Below, one piece after another: positions 46,671-58,150 of a stretch of DNA of 64,000 nucleotides; the first letter of the stretch is position 1; every line of letters begins with the position of its first letter. The translations under genes were made by a program, and so were the position numbers. The notes under the pieces are model-generated. The model saw only the letters and a program-made list of their open reading frames with translations, searched no databases and was not told the origin of the DNA. Where the stretch lies: positions 18,504,643 through 18,568,642 of the forward strand of contig NC_081553.1 in NCBI RefSeq assembly GCF_963082655.1, given 5' to 3'. Origin of the DNA: Stomoxys calcitrans (lineage: Eukaryota > Arthropoda > Insecta > Diptera > Muscidae).

Positions 46671-48002
46671 CCTTACCTAAAGCCTATGTCACTAACAGCC
46701 CTTTACCTTCGTTAGCTTAAATGACATTTATTTGCTACTCGATTTGCAAAAAAAAGATATTTATTGAGTTATATGGAGTTCATTATTATTACCTCGGAAC
46801 CTTTTCAATATCATTCGTAAAAATTAATTGCCATATATCCTATTCCCTATTGAAATATCTTCACTGACATCTGCTAAACACAATATAAATGTCCCAGAAA
46901 TTAAAGCCCTCCGGAATTTAATGTTTTTTGTTTTCTTTCTATCTATTTTTTTAAATTTTAATTGCTCTTTGGAGTTAATAGAAAATGCTAAATAAACTTA
47001 GTGGGTCATTTCTCTAGTTATCCCTGTTCTTAATGATGTTCTAAAAAACTCATTTTCATTATGTTTTCCCTTGGTTTCTTACCCTAGTCTTGGGGTTGTT
47101 GCCTTGTGGTCATTTCTATGTTGGCAATTTTCTCCCCTATCTTAAAAGACTTCAAAGAAAATGACCACAAGAAAAGTGTGTCAATTATTTATTTAACCCC
47201 TTGTATTATACTTAAGCAAAAATCCCCGGACTTCTAGCAAGGATTCCGTTCTTCCCCATTGCCCAGGGTCTTTCATTATTCTGTTATGCTATGTTAATTT
47301 AACAATTCCTTTCAAATTTGACAAATTCCTAAGTTATGCCAAATATTTGTGATGGAAATGTGCTCGGCTATGTCAAACATTCAGCATTACAATCGACTAC
47401 AGTTCAACTCTTCGCCGAAAAAGAAGAAGGAGTAGGAGTTTAAGCATAACACAACGTAAGGCTAGAGCATGAAGAATGGCTATGGCCACAAAAAACTAAG
47501 CGAGAAAAATAAAAATGATAATAAAACAAATGAATTGCCTTATGGACAGACAGACAGACAGACACACAAAAAACACCCAGGAATCCTTGGCTTCAACTCC
47601 ATCAGTCATAAGAGTCGTGGAACTATGCTGGCAAAATTTGCCTTGTAAGCTGGGCATATTTCTTGCTGGCCCTCCTTTACATCATAGCAGTGGCAGCGAC
47701 AGATTGCACCAACAAAAAAGGAAAAGGGATACCATTAATATTCTGGCAAATGGAAATAGTAATTGACATTGATTTGTTTCCCTGTCTTCTTGGCAATGGT
47801 CCTTCATTTATTATCACAAGCAAAATTTATGGAAATATTCATTTAATTCAATCTAAAAAAAAGTTACATTATAAAGTAGATGAGTGCTGATGAAGGGACA
47901 GAGAGAGGCGGAGTATTGCTCTACATCAGGCAGTGACCAGAGTTGCCATAGGTATGGAAATAGTGGCAGTTATATTTTTTGTATTACCTGAATAAAATAA
48001 AA
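46671..48002. other. non-repetitive AT-rich stretch, no gene seen
   Basis: A GACAGACAGACAGACAC run at 47546-47562 is the only simple repeat. Frames at 47515-47766 and 47663-47890 (plus) have no domain pattern. Confidence 0.45.
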
Positions 48003-48286
48003 TCCTGGAAGGCCACCGAAGCGCAGAGGTTAGCATGTCCGCCTATGACGCTGAGCGTCTGTGTTCGAGTCCTGGCGAGACCATCAGAAAAAATTTTCTG
48101 CGGTGGTTTTCCCCTCCAGATGCTGGCAACATTTGCGAGGTACTATGCCATGTTAAACTTCTCTCCAAAGAGGTGTCGCACTGCGGCACGCCGTTCGGAC
48201 TTCGGCTATAAAAAGGAGGCCCCTTATCATTGGGCTTAAACTTGAATCGGACTGCACTCATTGATATGTGAGAAGTATTCCCCTGT
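48003..48286 (+). repeat. tRNA-derived SINE, most complete copy
   Basis: The head GGCCACCGAAGCGCAGAGGT, GTTAGCATGTCCGCCTATGA and the B-box region GTGTTCGAGTCCTGGC are present. The body includes CAGAAAAAATTTTCTGCGGT, AACTTCTCTCCAAAGAGGTG, CACGCCGTTCGGACTTCGGC and CTTGAATCGGACTGCACTC. It ends at CCCCTGT, where a LINE begins, so only the last ~25 bp of the consensus are missing. Confidence 0.88.
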
Positions 48287-49210
48287 AAATCGCTTGTGAG
48301 ACAAGTAACAGCACTGCTTCTTCTGTGCGCTAAAGTCTACTCTGTTCATTCTACCCCACTCGGAAGTGGCCAACAAATACTGGGAAAGCGTCTCATCCAT
48401 AATGCGCCTCCTGTCCACAATTTCTTGAGGACTGGGCCTATGGTCGAATGAATATGAATGACACAGGCTACTGTCTTATGGCACACCTGAGGTCAATGTT
48501 TACTCATCTGATGAGAACCCATCTACAACAACTCGTATAGTGCGATCTCGATATAAATCGAGCGAGGTTATTACCGACTCCAAAAGCGACAAGCTTTGAT
48601 AAAAGTGCAACTTGGCAGACCCTATCAAATGCCTTGGAGATATCCAGAGCCACGAACTTACTCTCACCAAACTGGTGGATAGAGCGACGCCATCGTTACG
48701 ACGATTTCTGCGGTACCCATTTTGTCTGTCGCTAAGAAGGCCATTGGACTCTAAGTATCTGACAAGATGATGGTTAACCATACTCTCCATAGCCTTGGAG
48801 AGCACGGAGCATATCGCAATTGGCCGGTAATTCGCAGGGTTATTCCCCCCACCTTTTTGGGCGGGGGGACGAACGTTCGCAACCTTCCAACGCGCTGGGA
48901 AAACTCCCGCACGGTAAGCAAGGTTGAAAAGGTTGCATAGTAGACGAGCAAGCGTCGAAGAACACTTGGAAATATATTATAAATCTGCGGGCCCGGAGAC
49001 GTTGAGATCCGCAAGGACCCTTCTATGGAACACTATGTCATTACGAACATATAGCACAAGACCTCTCTGGGGGATAAAATGAGATATAGTGTGATACCCT
49101 GGAATGTGAAAGTCCTGTGGATCAGAATCTCACCCACCTAGGTTTCACATAAAACGAGGACATCAGGTCGATGATAATGAACATGAGAATATACCGCGAA
49201 AAAGTTCGAA
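48287..49210 (-). pseudogene. Jockey/CR1-like LINE, fragments of endonuclease and RT
   Basis: Minus-strand pieces in order are as follows. About 49040-49200 reads YSHVHYHRPDVLVLCET, then ILIHRTFTFQGITL, matching the N-terminal half of an APE-type endonuclease. From 48890, RWKVANVRPPAQKGGG leads to LSKAMESMVNHHLVRYLE (48500-48805), which are RT fingers, with NGLLSDRQNGYRRNRR. Then comes SSLCHSYSFDHRPSPQEI at 48430-48480 and MDETLSQYLLATSEWGRMNR with VDFSAQKKQ (48236-48418). The last segment is clearly the same family as the 5.4-6.3 kb copy. Frames change several times, and the FADD site and most of the endonuclease are deleted. It ends abruptly against the SINE. Confidence 0.75.
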
Positions 49211-49495
49211 CATATCCCTCGTATTTTGGCAAAATGTATTCCAAACTCACCAAACTTTGTGCCAATTAAAAATATTAAACATTATCAGTATGTACAGTAT
49301 ATTCAAACTTGCTCTCTTATCGCCGTGAATACCCCTACTGTTTAGTGTTATGCCTTAAACAGCGGGATGACAGTGACACGAGAACAAGAGCGTCAACCAC
49401 TGCACACGAAGCGGGAAGGAAAGGGCCAACGAATACACCACAAGCAGAAAGACATAAAAGCCCTTTGTGTGGTGAAAAAAAAAAAAACAAATGTG
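49211..49495. other. unassigned stretch
   Basis: No repeat or coding pattern recognised; ends at an A-run (49479-49491). Confidence 0.35.
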
Positions 49496-49921
49496 GTTAA
49501 GATCCGACTATATTTAGATAGATCTGCCATTTAGTCCGATCTGCCCATTAAGGGTCTGAAGCCTTTATTTATTACTTTAAAGCTTTATTTATTACCCATT
49601 TTCGCTGAAATTTGAAATAACGAGTTGTATTAAGACTCCCGACATCTGAACCAAATATGGTCAGATCAGACTTTATTTAGAATAACTGTCATATAGCCCA
49701 ATCTTTTAATTTATGATCATAATCCCATAATAAGCGGATTTATTGCCTAATTTCGCTGAAAATGTGACTTGTATAGGAGTTTTTGGGACATAAATCAAAT
49801 GTGATCCAGACCAGGCCCCTATTTAGATATTACTATAGATATGTTAGTGGGGTTATAATAAAATAGGATGATTATTATATCCATGGTGTTGGTTATCCAA
49901 AGTTCGGCGCGACGGAATGCC
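49496..49921 (+). mobile_element. Helentron-like subfamily B fragment with 3' end
   Basis: GATCCGACTATATTTAGATA, GTCCGATCTGCCCATTAAGG and later GGTGTTGGTTATCCAAAGTT with CGGCGCGACGGAATGC, the subfamily B 3' terminus. It is joined directly to the 5' end of a subfamily A element. Confidence 0.75.
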
Positions 49922-51297
49922 CCCATCCTATGGGTGCATACTTACCTAGTCATTCTGTTTTTTAACTCCTCGAAATATTGATCAGCGACCCCATAAAGAA
50001 CATATATATCCTGGATAGTCTCAACATTCTGATTCGATCTAACCATGTCCGTCCGTTCCTCTGTCTGTCGAAATCACGATAGCGGTCGAACGCTAGCCTC
50101 TTGAAATTTCGCACAGATACTTAATATTGATGTAAGTCAGCGGGATTGCAAATGGGCCATAGCGGTTTAGATTGGGCTGAAAGTTTGTATATGGTGTTCC
50201 GTTATGACTATTAACATCAGTGCCAAGTACGATCCAAATCGGTCTTTAACCTGATATAGCTCCCATATAAACCGATCTCCTGATTTGACTTCTTGAGCCC
50301 CTGGACGCCGAAATTTTTGTCCGATTTGGCTGAAATTTTGCACAGTGTTCTGTTATAACTTTCAACAACTGTGCCGAGTACGGCCCAAATCGGTATTTAA
50401 CCTGATATAGTTCTGATATAAACCGATTTCCCGATTTGAATTCTTGATTCCCTGAAAGCCTCAATTTTCATTCGATTTGGCTAAGTACGGTCCAAATCGT
50501 TCTATAACCTGATATAACTCTCATATAAACCGATCTCCCGATTTGACTTCTTGAGCCCCTGGAAACCGCAATTTTTGTCCGATTTGGTTGAAGTTTTGCA
50601 TGTAGTGTTCTGTTATGACTTTCAACAACTGTGTCAAGTACGGTCCAGATCGTCCATAAACTGATTTAGCTTCCATATAAACCGATCTTGAGTCTTGACT
50701 TCTTGAGCCTCTAGAGGGCGTAATTCTTAGCCGATCGGAATGAAATTTTGCACGCCGTGTTCTGTTATGATATCCAATAACTGTGTCGAATATGGTTAAA
50801 ATCGGTCCGTAACTTGATATAGCTGCCGTATAAACCGATCTTGGGTCTTGAGTTCTTGAGCCTCTAGAGGGCGCAATTATTATCCGATTGGAATGAAATT
50901 TTGCACGACTTTTTCTATTACTAGATCCAATAACTGTGCCAAGTATGGTTCAAATCGGTCCATAACGTGATATAGCTGCCATATAAACCGATCTTGGGTC
51001 TTGAGTTTTTGAGCCTCTAGAGGGCGCAATTCTTATCCGATTTGAATGAAATTTTGCACGTAGTGTTTCGTTATTACTTTCAATAACTGTGCGGTCCTAA
51101 TCGGTTTTTGAGTTCTTGAGCCCTTACAAGCCGCAATTTTTGTCCGATTTGGCTGAAAGTACGGTCCAGATCGATCTATAAGTTGATATTTCTCGCATAT
51201 AAACCGGTCTGTCGCTTATCCTTGTTCGGTTCCTTGTATAAATTGTTAGCAGAATCCATGGTGGTGTATTCAGCCCGGCCGAACTTAGCATGCTTTT
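49918..51297 (+). mobile_element. Helentron-like element, subfamily A, 3' end in (TTTTA)n
   Basis: The 5' end CCCCCATCCTATGGGTGCAT lacks its first bases. The core GTCATTCTGTTTTTTAACTC and a short GTCCGTCCGTTCCTCTGTC tract follow. Two kinds of unit are mixed: GATTTGACTTCTTGAGCCCC (50270-50560) and TCTTGACTTCTTGAGCCTCT (50690-51020). The latter have anchors at 50694, 50847 and 51001 (153 and 154 bp). The 3' end is AGCCCGGCCGAACTTAGCAT at 51272-51291 and runs straight into (TTTTA)n. Confidence 0.85.
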
Positions 51298-51454
51298 ATT
51301 TTATTTTATTTTTTATTTATTTTATTTTGTTTTTTTATTTATTTTATTTTATTTTGTTTTTTTTATTTATTTTATTTTATTTTGCTTTTTATTTATTTTA
51401 TTTTATTTTGTTTTTTTATTTATTTTATTTTATTTTATTTTCTTTTTATTTTAT

Positions 51455-51485
<31 letters not shown>

Positions 51486-52332
51486 TTATTTTATTTTATT
51501 TTATTTTATTTTATTGTATTTTATTTTATTTTATTTTATTTTATTTTATTTTATTTTATTTTATTTTATTTTATTTTATTTTATTTTATTTTATTTTATT
51601 TTATTTTATTTTATTTTATTTTATTTTATTTTATTTTATTTTATTTTATTTTATTTTATTTTATTTTATTTTATTTTATTTTATTTTATTTTATTTTATT
51701 TTATTTTATTTTATTTTATTTTATTTTATTTTATTTTATTTTATTTTATTTTATTTTATTTTATTTTATTTTATTTTTTTTTATTTTATTTTATTTTATT
51801 TTATTTTATTTTATTTTATTTTATTTTATTTTATTTTATTTTATTTTATTTTATTTTATTTTATTTTATTTTATTTTATTTTATTTTATTTTATTTTATT
51901 TTATTTTATTTTATTTTATTTTATTTTATTTTATTTTATTTTATTTTATTTTATTTTATTTTATTTTATTTTATTTTATTTTATTTTATTTTATTTTATT
52001 TTATTTTATTTTATTTTATTTTATTTTATTTTATTTTATTTTATTTTATTTTATTTTATTTTATTTTATTTTATTTTATTTTATTTTATTTTATTTTATT
52101 TTATTTTATTTTATTTTATTTTATTTTATTTTATTTTATTTTATTTTATTTTATTTTATTTTATTTTATTTTATTTTATTTTATTTTATTTTATTTTATT
52201 TTATTTTATTTTATTTTATTTTATTTTATTTAATTTTATTTTATTTTATTTTATTTTATTTTATTTTAATTTATTTTATTTTATTTTATTTTATTTTATT
52301 TTATTTAATTTTATTTGTTTTTATTTATTTGT
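51293..52332 (+). repeat. (TTTTA)n pentanucleotide tract, ~1.04 kb
   Basis: An irregular start (51300-51490: TTTTTATTTATTTTATTTTG-like, with a repeated ~45 bp pattern TTTTGTTTTTTTATTTATTT) passes into nearly perfect TTTTA for about 750 bp. It ends with TTTGTTTTTATTTATTTG. It is anchored at the 3' end of the Helentron-like element. Confidence 0.97.
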
Positions 52333-53802
52333 TTTTCTTAACGACAACCCTGGCCTTGGCTTTAGGAACTGATGAGTGAGTGCTCTCTTAATGAAGGCCA
52401 TAAAGATGGGGTGAGAAAGTAAAAATGAGAGTGGTGTGAGTGAGCATATCTCGATGGGCAATCATTAAACTTTTTGGAAAGTAAGTTTGAAAGGAAATTA
52501 TTAAAATATTGCCTTTAATAGATTAGCCCACTCAAAATTAGCATAAAGTAGGTTGGTGGGTGGAGGTGGGGGTGAAAGATTGAGCCTTAGGCTGTCAGCC
52601 ACTCGAGAGGCAAATAGAGATTAGATTTTTCATCAGAGTTATGCTTGAGTGCTGGCATGCTGATTGAACAAAGCTTCGCATCACTGAAGTAATGGAAAAT
52701 GGTTTGAGCGGGGAAGGGTGTTGCATGCTCTCCCATGGGCAAAGTCAATCACTCAAATGTATTGTTGTAATATGTGCGGTTTTTTCCCCATTCTAAGAGG
52801 TTTTAGAAATTTGATTTTTTTTTTTCTTATATTATTTGTAGAGTTGTGGAGTGTTACCACGGCCTATTGCTGCTGTTTTAAAGCTCAATTTTTTTCACCC
52901 TTCCCTATCTACATGGGAGTATGTGTTTGTGTGTGTGTGTGGCAATGACTTACCCACAAGCGCCACATTATGTTAAACTCATTAAGTTAACGAGCTCTAT
53001 TGTAAAGCATAAAAGGATTATTAACAAATCAGTGGTTTTTTTGAGGCACGGTGTGGTTGGTGGCAATGCTGCTGTCAAACATGGTCGTTGTTTGTCGTTG
53101 TCGTCGTCGTTGTCGTTTGTGTTGACGACAACGATAAAAAGGGCAAATAGCTGATATTTACTACCCGTAACCGCCCGCCCCCACCCCCTCTTGCCATTGG
53201 TAATAGCAGTAACAGGCAAGTAATGTACGCATACACTGCGTTTTAGTAAACCACAGATTTGTATCTGCGTAAAATGTGTCCCCAACAGGCAAGCGAACAC
53301 AAAAAACACATGCAGATGGTAGCAACCATAGTAAGGAGCCGAGGAGAAGGGAAAAGAGGGACGTATGTTTAAAATAAATCCCTTTGGATGACACGCTGAT
53401 ATGCCCGCTGCTGCTGCTGCTGCTGCTGTTAAGCTCTATGCAACAAAAAAGGGGGCTTTTGATCTCTAATTGAGCAAATTAGCTTTGAAAGAAGACAACA
53501 GCGGCAAGAGCAATAGCAAATGCCACAAAAACACACTCGCATTCTGTGTAGAAACAAAACAACATTGTTTGCCACATAATTGAAGTAATTCAATGTGGGC
53601 GCTTGCCGTTCTCTCTCTCTCGGATTGTCATTTTTTGAGATAAAGGACGTTTTTAAGAATTCCATTCAACAATAAAATATGAGACAAAACAAAAACAAGC
53701 TCGGAAATTATTTAATAAGTATTAGTCGAACGTGGGTGTGACAATCCAACAAGTTGGACATTTTATTTCATTTGTTTGTCTTTTTAGCCTTGGAGTGTTT
53801 TT
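52333..53802. other. non-repetitive stretch with microsatellites, no gene seen
   Basis: (TG)n at 52920-52941, (GTC/GTT)n near 53085-53115, (CTG)n at 53407-53430 and CTCTCTCTCTC at 53612. The overlapping minus frames at 52968-53394 are low-complexity (Asn/Asp from GTCGTT repeats). Confidence 0.45.
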
Positions 53803-55752
53803 TTTTTATACCCACCACCGTAGGATAGGGGGTGTATTCGTTTAGTCATTTCGTTTGCAACACATCGAAATATCAAATTCCGACGCTACAAAGTATATAC
53901 ACTTCGGATCGTCGTTAAATTGTAAGACTTTTTAATGTCCGTGGGTCTGTCCGTCTATCCGTCTGTCCGTCTGTTCGTCTATCCGTCTGTCCGTCCGTCC
54001 GTCCGTCTGTTGTAATCACTCTACAGGCTTCACAAATTGAGATATTGAGCTGAAATTTGGCACAGATACGTCTTTTTGATGCACGCTGGTTAAGTTCTTG
54101 AACGGACCAAATCGGACCATATTCGGATATAGCTGCTATATAGACCGATTTTCCGATTAAGTGTCTAATGCCCATAAAAGCTTTATTTTTTAACCGATTT
54201 TGCTGAAATTTTGAACAGCGTGTAGTTTCAAGCCTCCTAACATTGGACCCGAATGTGGTTCAGATCGGACTATATTTAGATATAGCTGCCATATAGACCG
54301 ATCTCCCGATAAAGGGTCTGAAGCCCCTAAATGCTTTATTTTATAACCGATTTCGCTGAAATTTGAAGCAGTGAGTAGTTTAAGGCCTACCAACATCCGA
54401 CCTAAATATAGTTAAGATCGGCCTATATTTGGATATAGCTGCCATATAGACCGATTTCTATAAAGGGTCTGAAGCCCATAAAAGCTTTATTTTTTATACA
54501 ATTTCGCTGAAGTTTATAATAGTGAGTAACTTAAGGTCTACCAACATCTGCTCCAAATATAGTTCAGATCGGCCTATATTTAGATATAGCTGCCATATAA
54601 ACCGATCTCCCTATAAAGGTTCTGAAGCCCATAAAAGCTTTATTTTTTATCCAATTTCGCTGAAATTTTAAACAGTGGACTATTTCAGACCTCCCGTCAT
54701 CTGACCCAAGTATGGTTCAGATCGGACTATATTTAGATATAGCTGCCATATAGATCGATCTCCCGATAAAAGGTCTGAACCCCATAAAAGCTTTATTTTG
54801 TATCCAATATTGCTGAAATTTGAAACCGTCAGTTATTTTAAGCTTTCCGACAACTGACCCAAATATGGTTCAGATCGGTCTATATTTAGATATAGCTGCC
54901 ATATAGACCGATTTCCCGACAAAGGGTCTGAAGCCCATAAATGCTTTCTTTTTCTAACCGATTACGCTGAAATTTGAAACACTGAATAGTTTTAGGCCTC
55001 CTAACATAGGACCCAAATGTGGTTCAGATCGGACTATATTTAGATATAGCTGCCATATAGACCGATCTGCCGATAAAGGGTCTGAAGCCCTTAAAGTTTT
55101 ATTTATTACCCAATTTCGCTGAATTTTAAAACAGTGAGTAGTTTTAGGTCTACCAACATCTAACTCAAATATAGTTCAGATCGGCCTATATTTAGATATA
55201 GCTGCCACATAGACCGCTCTGCCGATAAAGGGTCTGAAGCCCATAAAAGCTTTACTTTTTATCCAATTTCGCTGAAATTTGAAACAGTGGGTTATTTTAA
55301 ACCTTGCGACATCTGACCTAAGTATGGTTCAGATCGGACAATATTAAGATATAGCTGCCATATAGACCGATCTCCCGATAAAGGGTCTGAAGCCCCTAAA
55401 AGCTTTATTTTTTAACCGATTTCGCTGAAATTTGAAGCAGTGAGTAGTTTTAGGCCTCCTACCATAAGACCCAAATGTGGTTCAGATCGGACTATATTTA
55501 GATATAGCTCCCATATAGACCGATCTGCCGGTTAAGGGTCTGAAGCTCATAAAAGCTTTATTTATTACCCGATTTTGTTGAAATTTGAAATACAAAATTC
55601 AACAGTGACTTATATTTGTAAGACCACTTAATGTTTGTGCCGAAGTTATCCAATTTTCGTCGGATTGTGACGAAAGGGGGTTTACATATATATCCGAGGT
55701 GGTGGGTATCCCAAGTTCGGCCCGGCCGAACTTAATGCCTTTTTACTTGTTT
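53803..55752 (+). mobile_element. Helentron/DINE-1-like element, subfamily B, complete
   Basis: TTTTTTTATACCCACCACCG (53803) and the core TAGTCATTTCGTTTGCAACA open the element, with (GTCY)n at 53938-54010. About ten units follow with ATAGCTGCCATATAGACCGA. Anchors at 54288, 54441, 54592, 54744, 54898, 55052, 55203, 55357 and 55510 give steps of 151-154 bp. The end reads GAGGTGGTGGGTATCCCAAG, GTTCGGCCCGGCCGAACTTA and TGCCTTTTTACTTG (55735-55750). It is the longest and cleanest element in the window; GGCCCGGCCGAAC near its end is partly self-complementary, as expected for a terminal hairpin. Confidence 0.9.
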
Positions 55753-56443
55753 TTTTTTAAATAGGCAGTCTACTGAAAAATTTTTCAGCCTACACGTTTC
55801 ATAATTCCTAACAGAAATATAATTAAATTACAATGGACACTGCTAATTGATATATCTACATAAACCTAAAATGTCCCATTGGTGGTAGTTCTGGGAAGAG
55901 ATTTTAATTTTATCAAGCTTTGTCTGTGGCATAAGTTCTTCCATTTGTTATCATTTGAAAGAAAGGGGGTCAGGAGATTTTTAAGCAAACACAATTGCTA
56001 ACAATGCCAAGAATCTCTCCCTTATTGCTGCAATAATTGCCATCAGTTTTTGTTCTAATTAACTAGACTTTTGTTGCCGAAGGGTATATGGGGTTACTTG
56101 ACCAATTAAATCCATTGTGAGGCTATATGAACATTCCATATCTTACCAGTGGGTACTGATTGAATCATCATTTAAATGAACGTTCTCCTTTTCATAGATT
56201 GTTATGGACAAAAAATGGGGGGGTTGTAATCTCGAGAGACTTTCATGAAATGCAGTTTGCTGTACAGCATCTAGTGTAGAAATTTTTCATTTGAACCAGC
56301 CAACAAGGGAGACTTGTGGTTCCAGTCCAAAACGCTGTATTGGTAACCCGGTAACCCATTAATGCTGACCCTCGATCTCGAAATCTCAAATTTGAACCGC
56401 AACTGCTGTCAAAAGTGGTAGGTCATTCACCATAAACTTGTCT
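55753..56443. other. non-repetitive stretch, no gene seen
   Basis: No reading frame longer than 60 codons, no transposon hallmark and no simple repeat beyond short runs. Confidence 0.45.
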
Positions 56444-57015
56444 TTTTATACCCTCCACCATAGTATGGGGGCATATCTTCATTCTGTTTGTAACTACTCG
56501 AAATATTCGTCTGAGACCCCATAGCATATATATTCTTGATCGTCGTGACATTTTATGTCGATCTAAACATGTCCGTCCGTCTGACCGTCCGTTCGTCTGT
56601 CTGTCGAAAGCACGCCAACTTTCGAAGGAGTAAAGCTAGCCGCTTGAAATTTTGCACAAATACTTCTTATTAGTGTAGGTCAGTTGGGATTGTAAATGGG
56701 CCATATCGGTCCATGTTTTGATATAGCTGCCCTATAAACCCATCTTGGGTCTTGACTTCTTGAACCTCTAGAGGGCGCAATTCTTATTCAATTTGAGTAT
56801 TTGTGCAAAATTTCAAACGGCTAGCTTTATTCCTTCGAAAGTTAGCGGGCTTTCGGCAGACGGACGGACAGACATGGCTAGATCGACATAAAACGTCATG
56901 ACGATCAAGAATATGTAGACTTTGTGGGGTCTCAGACGAATATTTCGAGTAGTTACAAAGAGAATGACGAAATTAGTATACCCCATCCTATGGTGTAGGG
57001 TATAATAGTAAAAAA
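56444..57015. mobile_element. inverted pair of Helentron-like 5' ends, subfamily A
   Basis: 56444-56795 reads + from TTTTATACCCTCCACCATAG through CTAGAGGGCGCAATTCTTAT. 56796-57015 reads minus, from GTGCAAAATTTCAAACGGCT back to GGTGTAGGGTATAATAG. The shared 5' segments (about 220 bp each) face each other as a near-perfect inverted repeat separated by about 130 bp. The 120-codon minus frame across 56813-57175 is incidental. Confidence 0.8.
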
Positions 57016-57574
57016 GGAATAATTTCTTCGCGAAGGTTTTCACAAGAAAACCTAAAATACCCATTTCGGGCAAAGATGATTTCGAAATCGGCACTTTTAG
57101 AAAATATGCTGTGGAGGCTACAAATATTTTTTGGTGCAAAAATTTTTGTTGCATGTTTTTAGAGGACACGTACAAGCGTGATTAGTTTGGCTGGGCCGAA
57201 TCTTAAATATCCTCCACCATTGATCGCATTTGTCAAGTCGAGGATGGAGGCAGCTTAGTTAAATCGGTTGTGTCCAAGCCACTCAGAACCGTTGCTTGGT
57301 GGCCTTCTTCCCCTTAATCATCCACCACGGGATGGCAGACCCCAACCCATTTGTGAATTACATTCGACTTCCACTCCAAAGAACCATTCATTTCAGTCCC
57401 TATTGTCCAGATGGATCTGCATTAGAGTGACCTTTCCGGCAGTTTCTTCAGGCAACATTATTGCATCGCTTGCGTTGTGTACTTCCAAATACCTTTCATT
57501 TGCTTCCATTATTGTCCAGCCGATCATGATGTTCGTATGGGGGATTAGGAGGGAATGTCTAGGTGAGTTGACCG
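57016..57574. other. unassigned stretch with Helentron-like tail trace
   Basis: GGCTGGGCCGAATCTTAAAT near 57190 recalls the Helentron-like 3' end. The 125-codon + frame (57268-57645) runs into a SINE, and a minus frame (about 57397-57546, containing MIGWTIMEANERYLEVH) matches nothing I recognise. Confidence 0.35.
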
Positions 57575-57862
57575 AAAGCTTTCATATCAGGTCGAATCCT
57601 GTCGAGAACATCAGACACATTTTCGTCGGTGGTTTTCCCTCCTAATGCAGCCAAAAATTTTGAGGTACTACGCCATGCATAGATGCCATGTAAAAACTTC
57701 TCCTCAAAAGGATGCAAACCCACAGCATGCCGTTCGGGCTCGGACTCTGATGTCCCTTATCATAGAGCTTAAAACTTGAATCGGACAGCACTCATGGATA
57801 TGTGAGTAGTTTGCCCCATGTTCCTTAATGGAATGTTGGTGGGTAGAATATGCATTTGCTTA
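57575..57862 (+). repeat. SINE of a diverged subfamily, copy 1 of a tandem pair
   Basis: Begins at the B-box region (GGTCGAATCCTGTCGAGAAC), then ACACATTTTCGTCGGTGGTT, ATGCCATGTAAAAACTTCTC, CATGCCGTTCGGGCTCGGAC and TGTTCCTTAATGGAATGTTG. The A-box part is missing or replaced. Confidence 0.75.
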
Positions 57863-57883
57863 ATGAAAGTCTACTGCTGTGTG

Positions 57884-58150
57884 TCTGGGATCGAATCCTG
57901 TCGAGAACATCAGACACATTTTCGTCGGTGGTTTTCCCTCCTAATGTAGCCAAAATTTTACTATGCCATGCATAGATGCCATGTAAAAACTTCTCCTCAA
58001 AAGGATGTAAACCTGCGGCCTGCCGTTCGGGCTCGGACTCTGATGTCCCTTATCATAGAGCTTAAAACTTGAATTGGACAGCACTCATTGATATGTGAGT
58101 AGTTTGCGCCATGTTCCTTAATGAAATGTCGATGCATTTGCTTAAGGATA
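57884..58150 (+). repeat. SINE of the same diverged subfamily, copy 2
   Basis: Starts GGGATCGAATCCTGTCGAGA and parallels copy 1 base for base, with a short deletion (GAGGTAC missing near 57960). It ends TTCCTTAATGAAATGTCG-ATGCATTTGCTTAA, like copy 1. The ~300 bp offset and shared 3' flank (GCATTTGCTTAA) indicate tandem duplication, not two insertions. Confidence 0.8.

Noticed and set aside
46665..46690. Minus-strand AG|GTAAGG as a second recursive splice site
   Set aside because: No polypyrimidine tract or branch point upstream; the flank lies at a transposon edge.
49955..49975. Minus-strand CTAGGTAAGT splice-like site
   Set aside because: No pyrimidine tract upstream, and it is part of the Helentron-like 5' end.
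51183..52379. 398-codon + strand frame, longest in the window
   Set aside because: Same (TTTTA)n artefact extended into flanking transposon sequence.
57268..57645. 125-codon + strand frame
   Set aside because: It crosses from unassigned DNA into a SINE and has no domain pattern.
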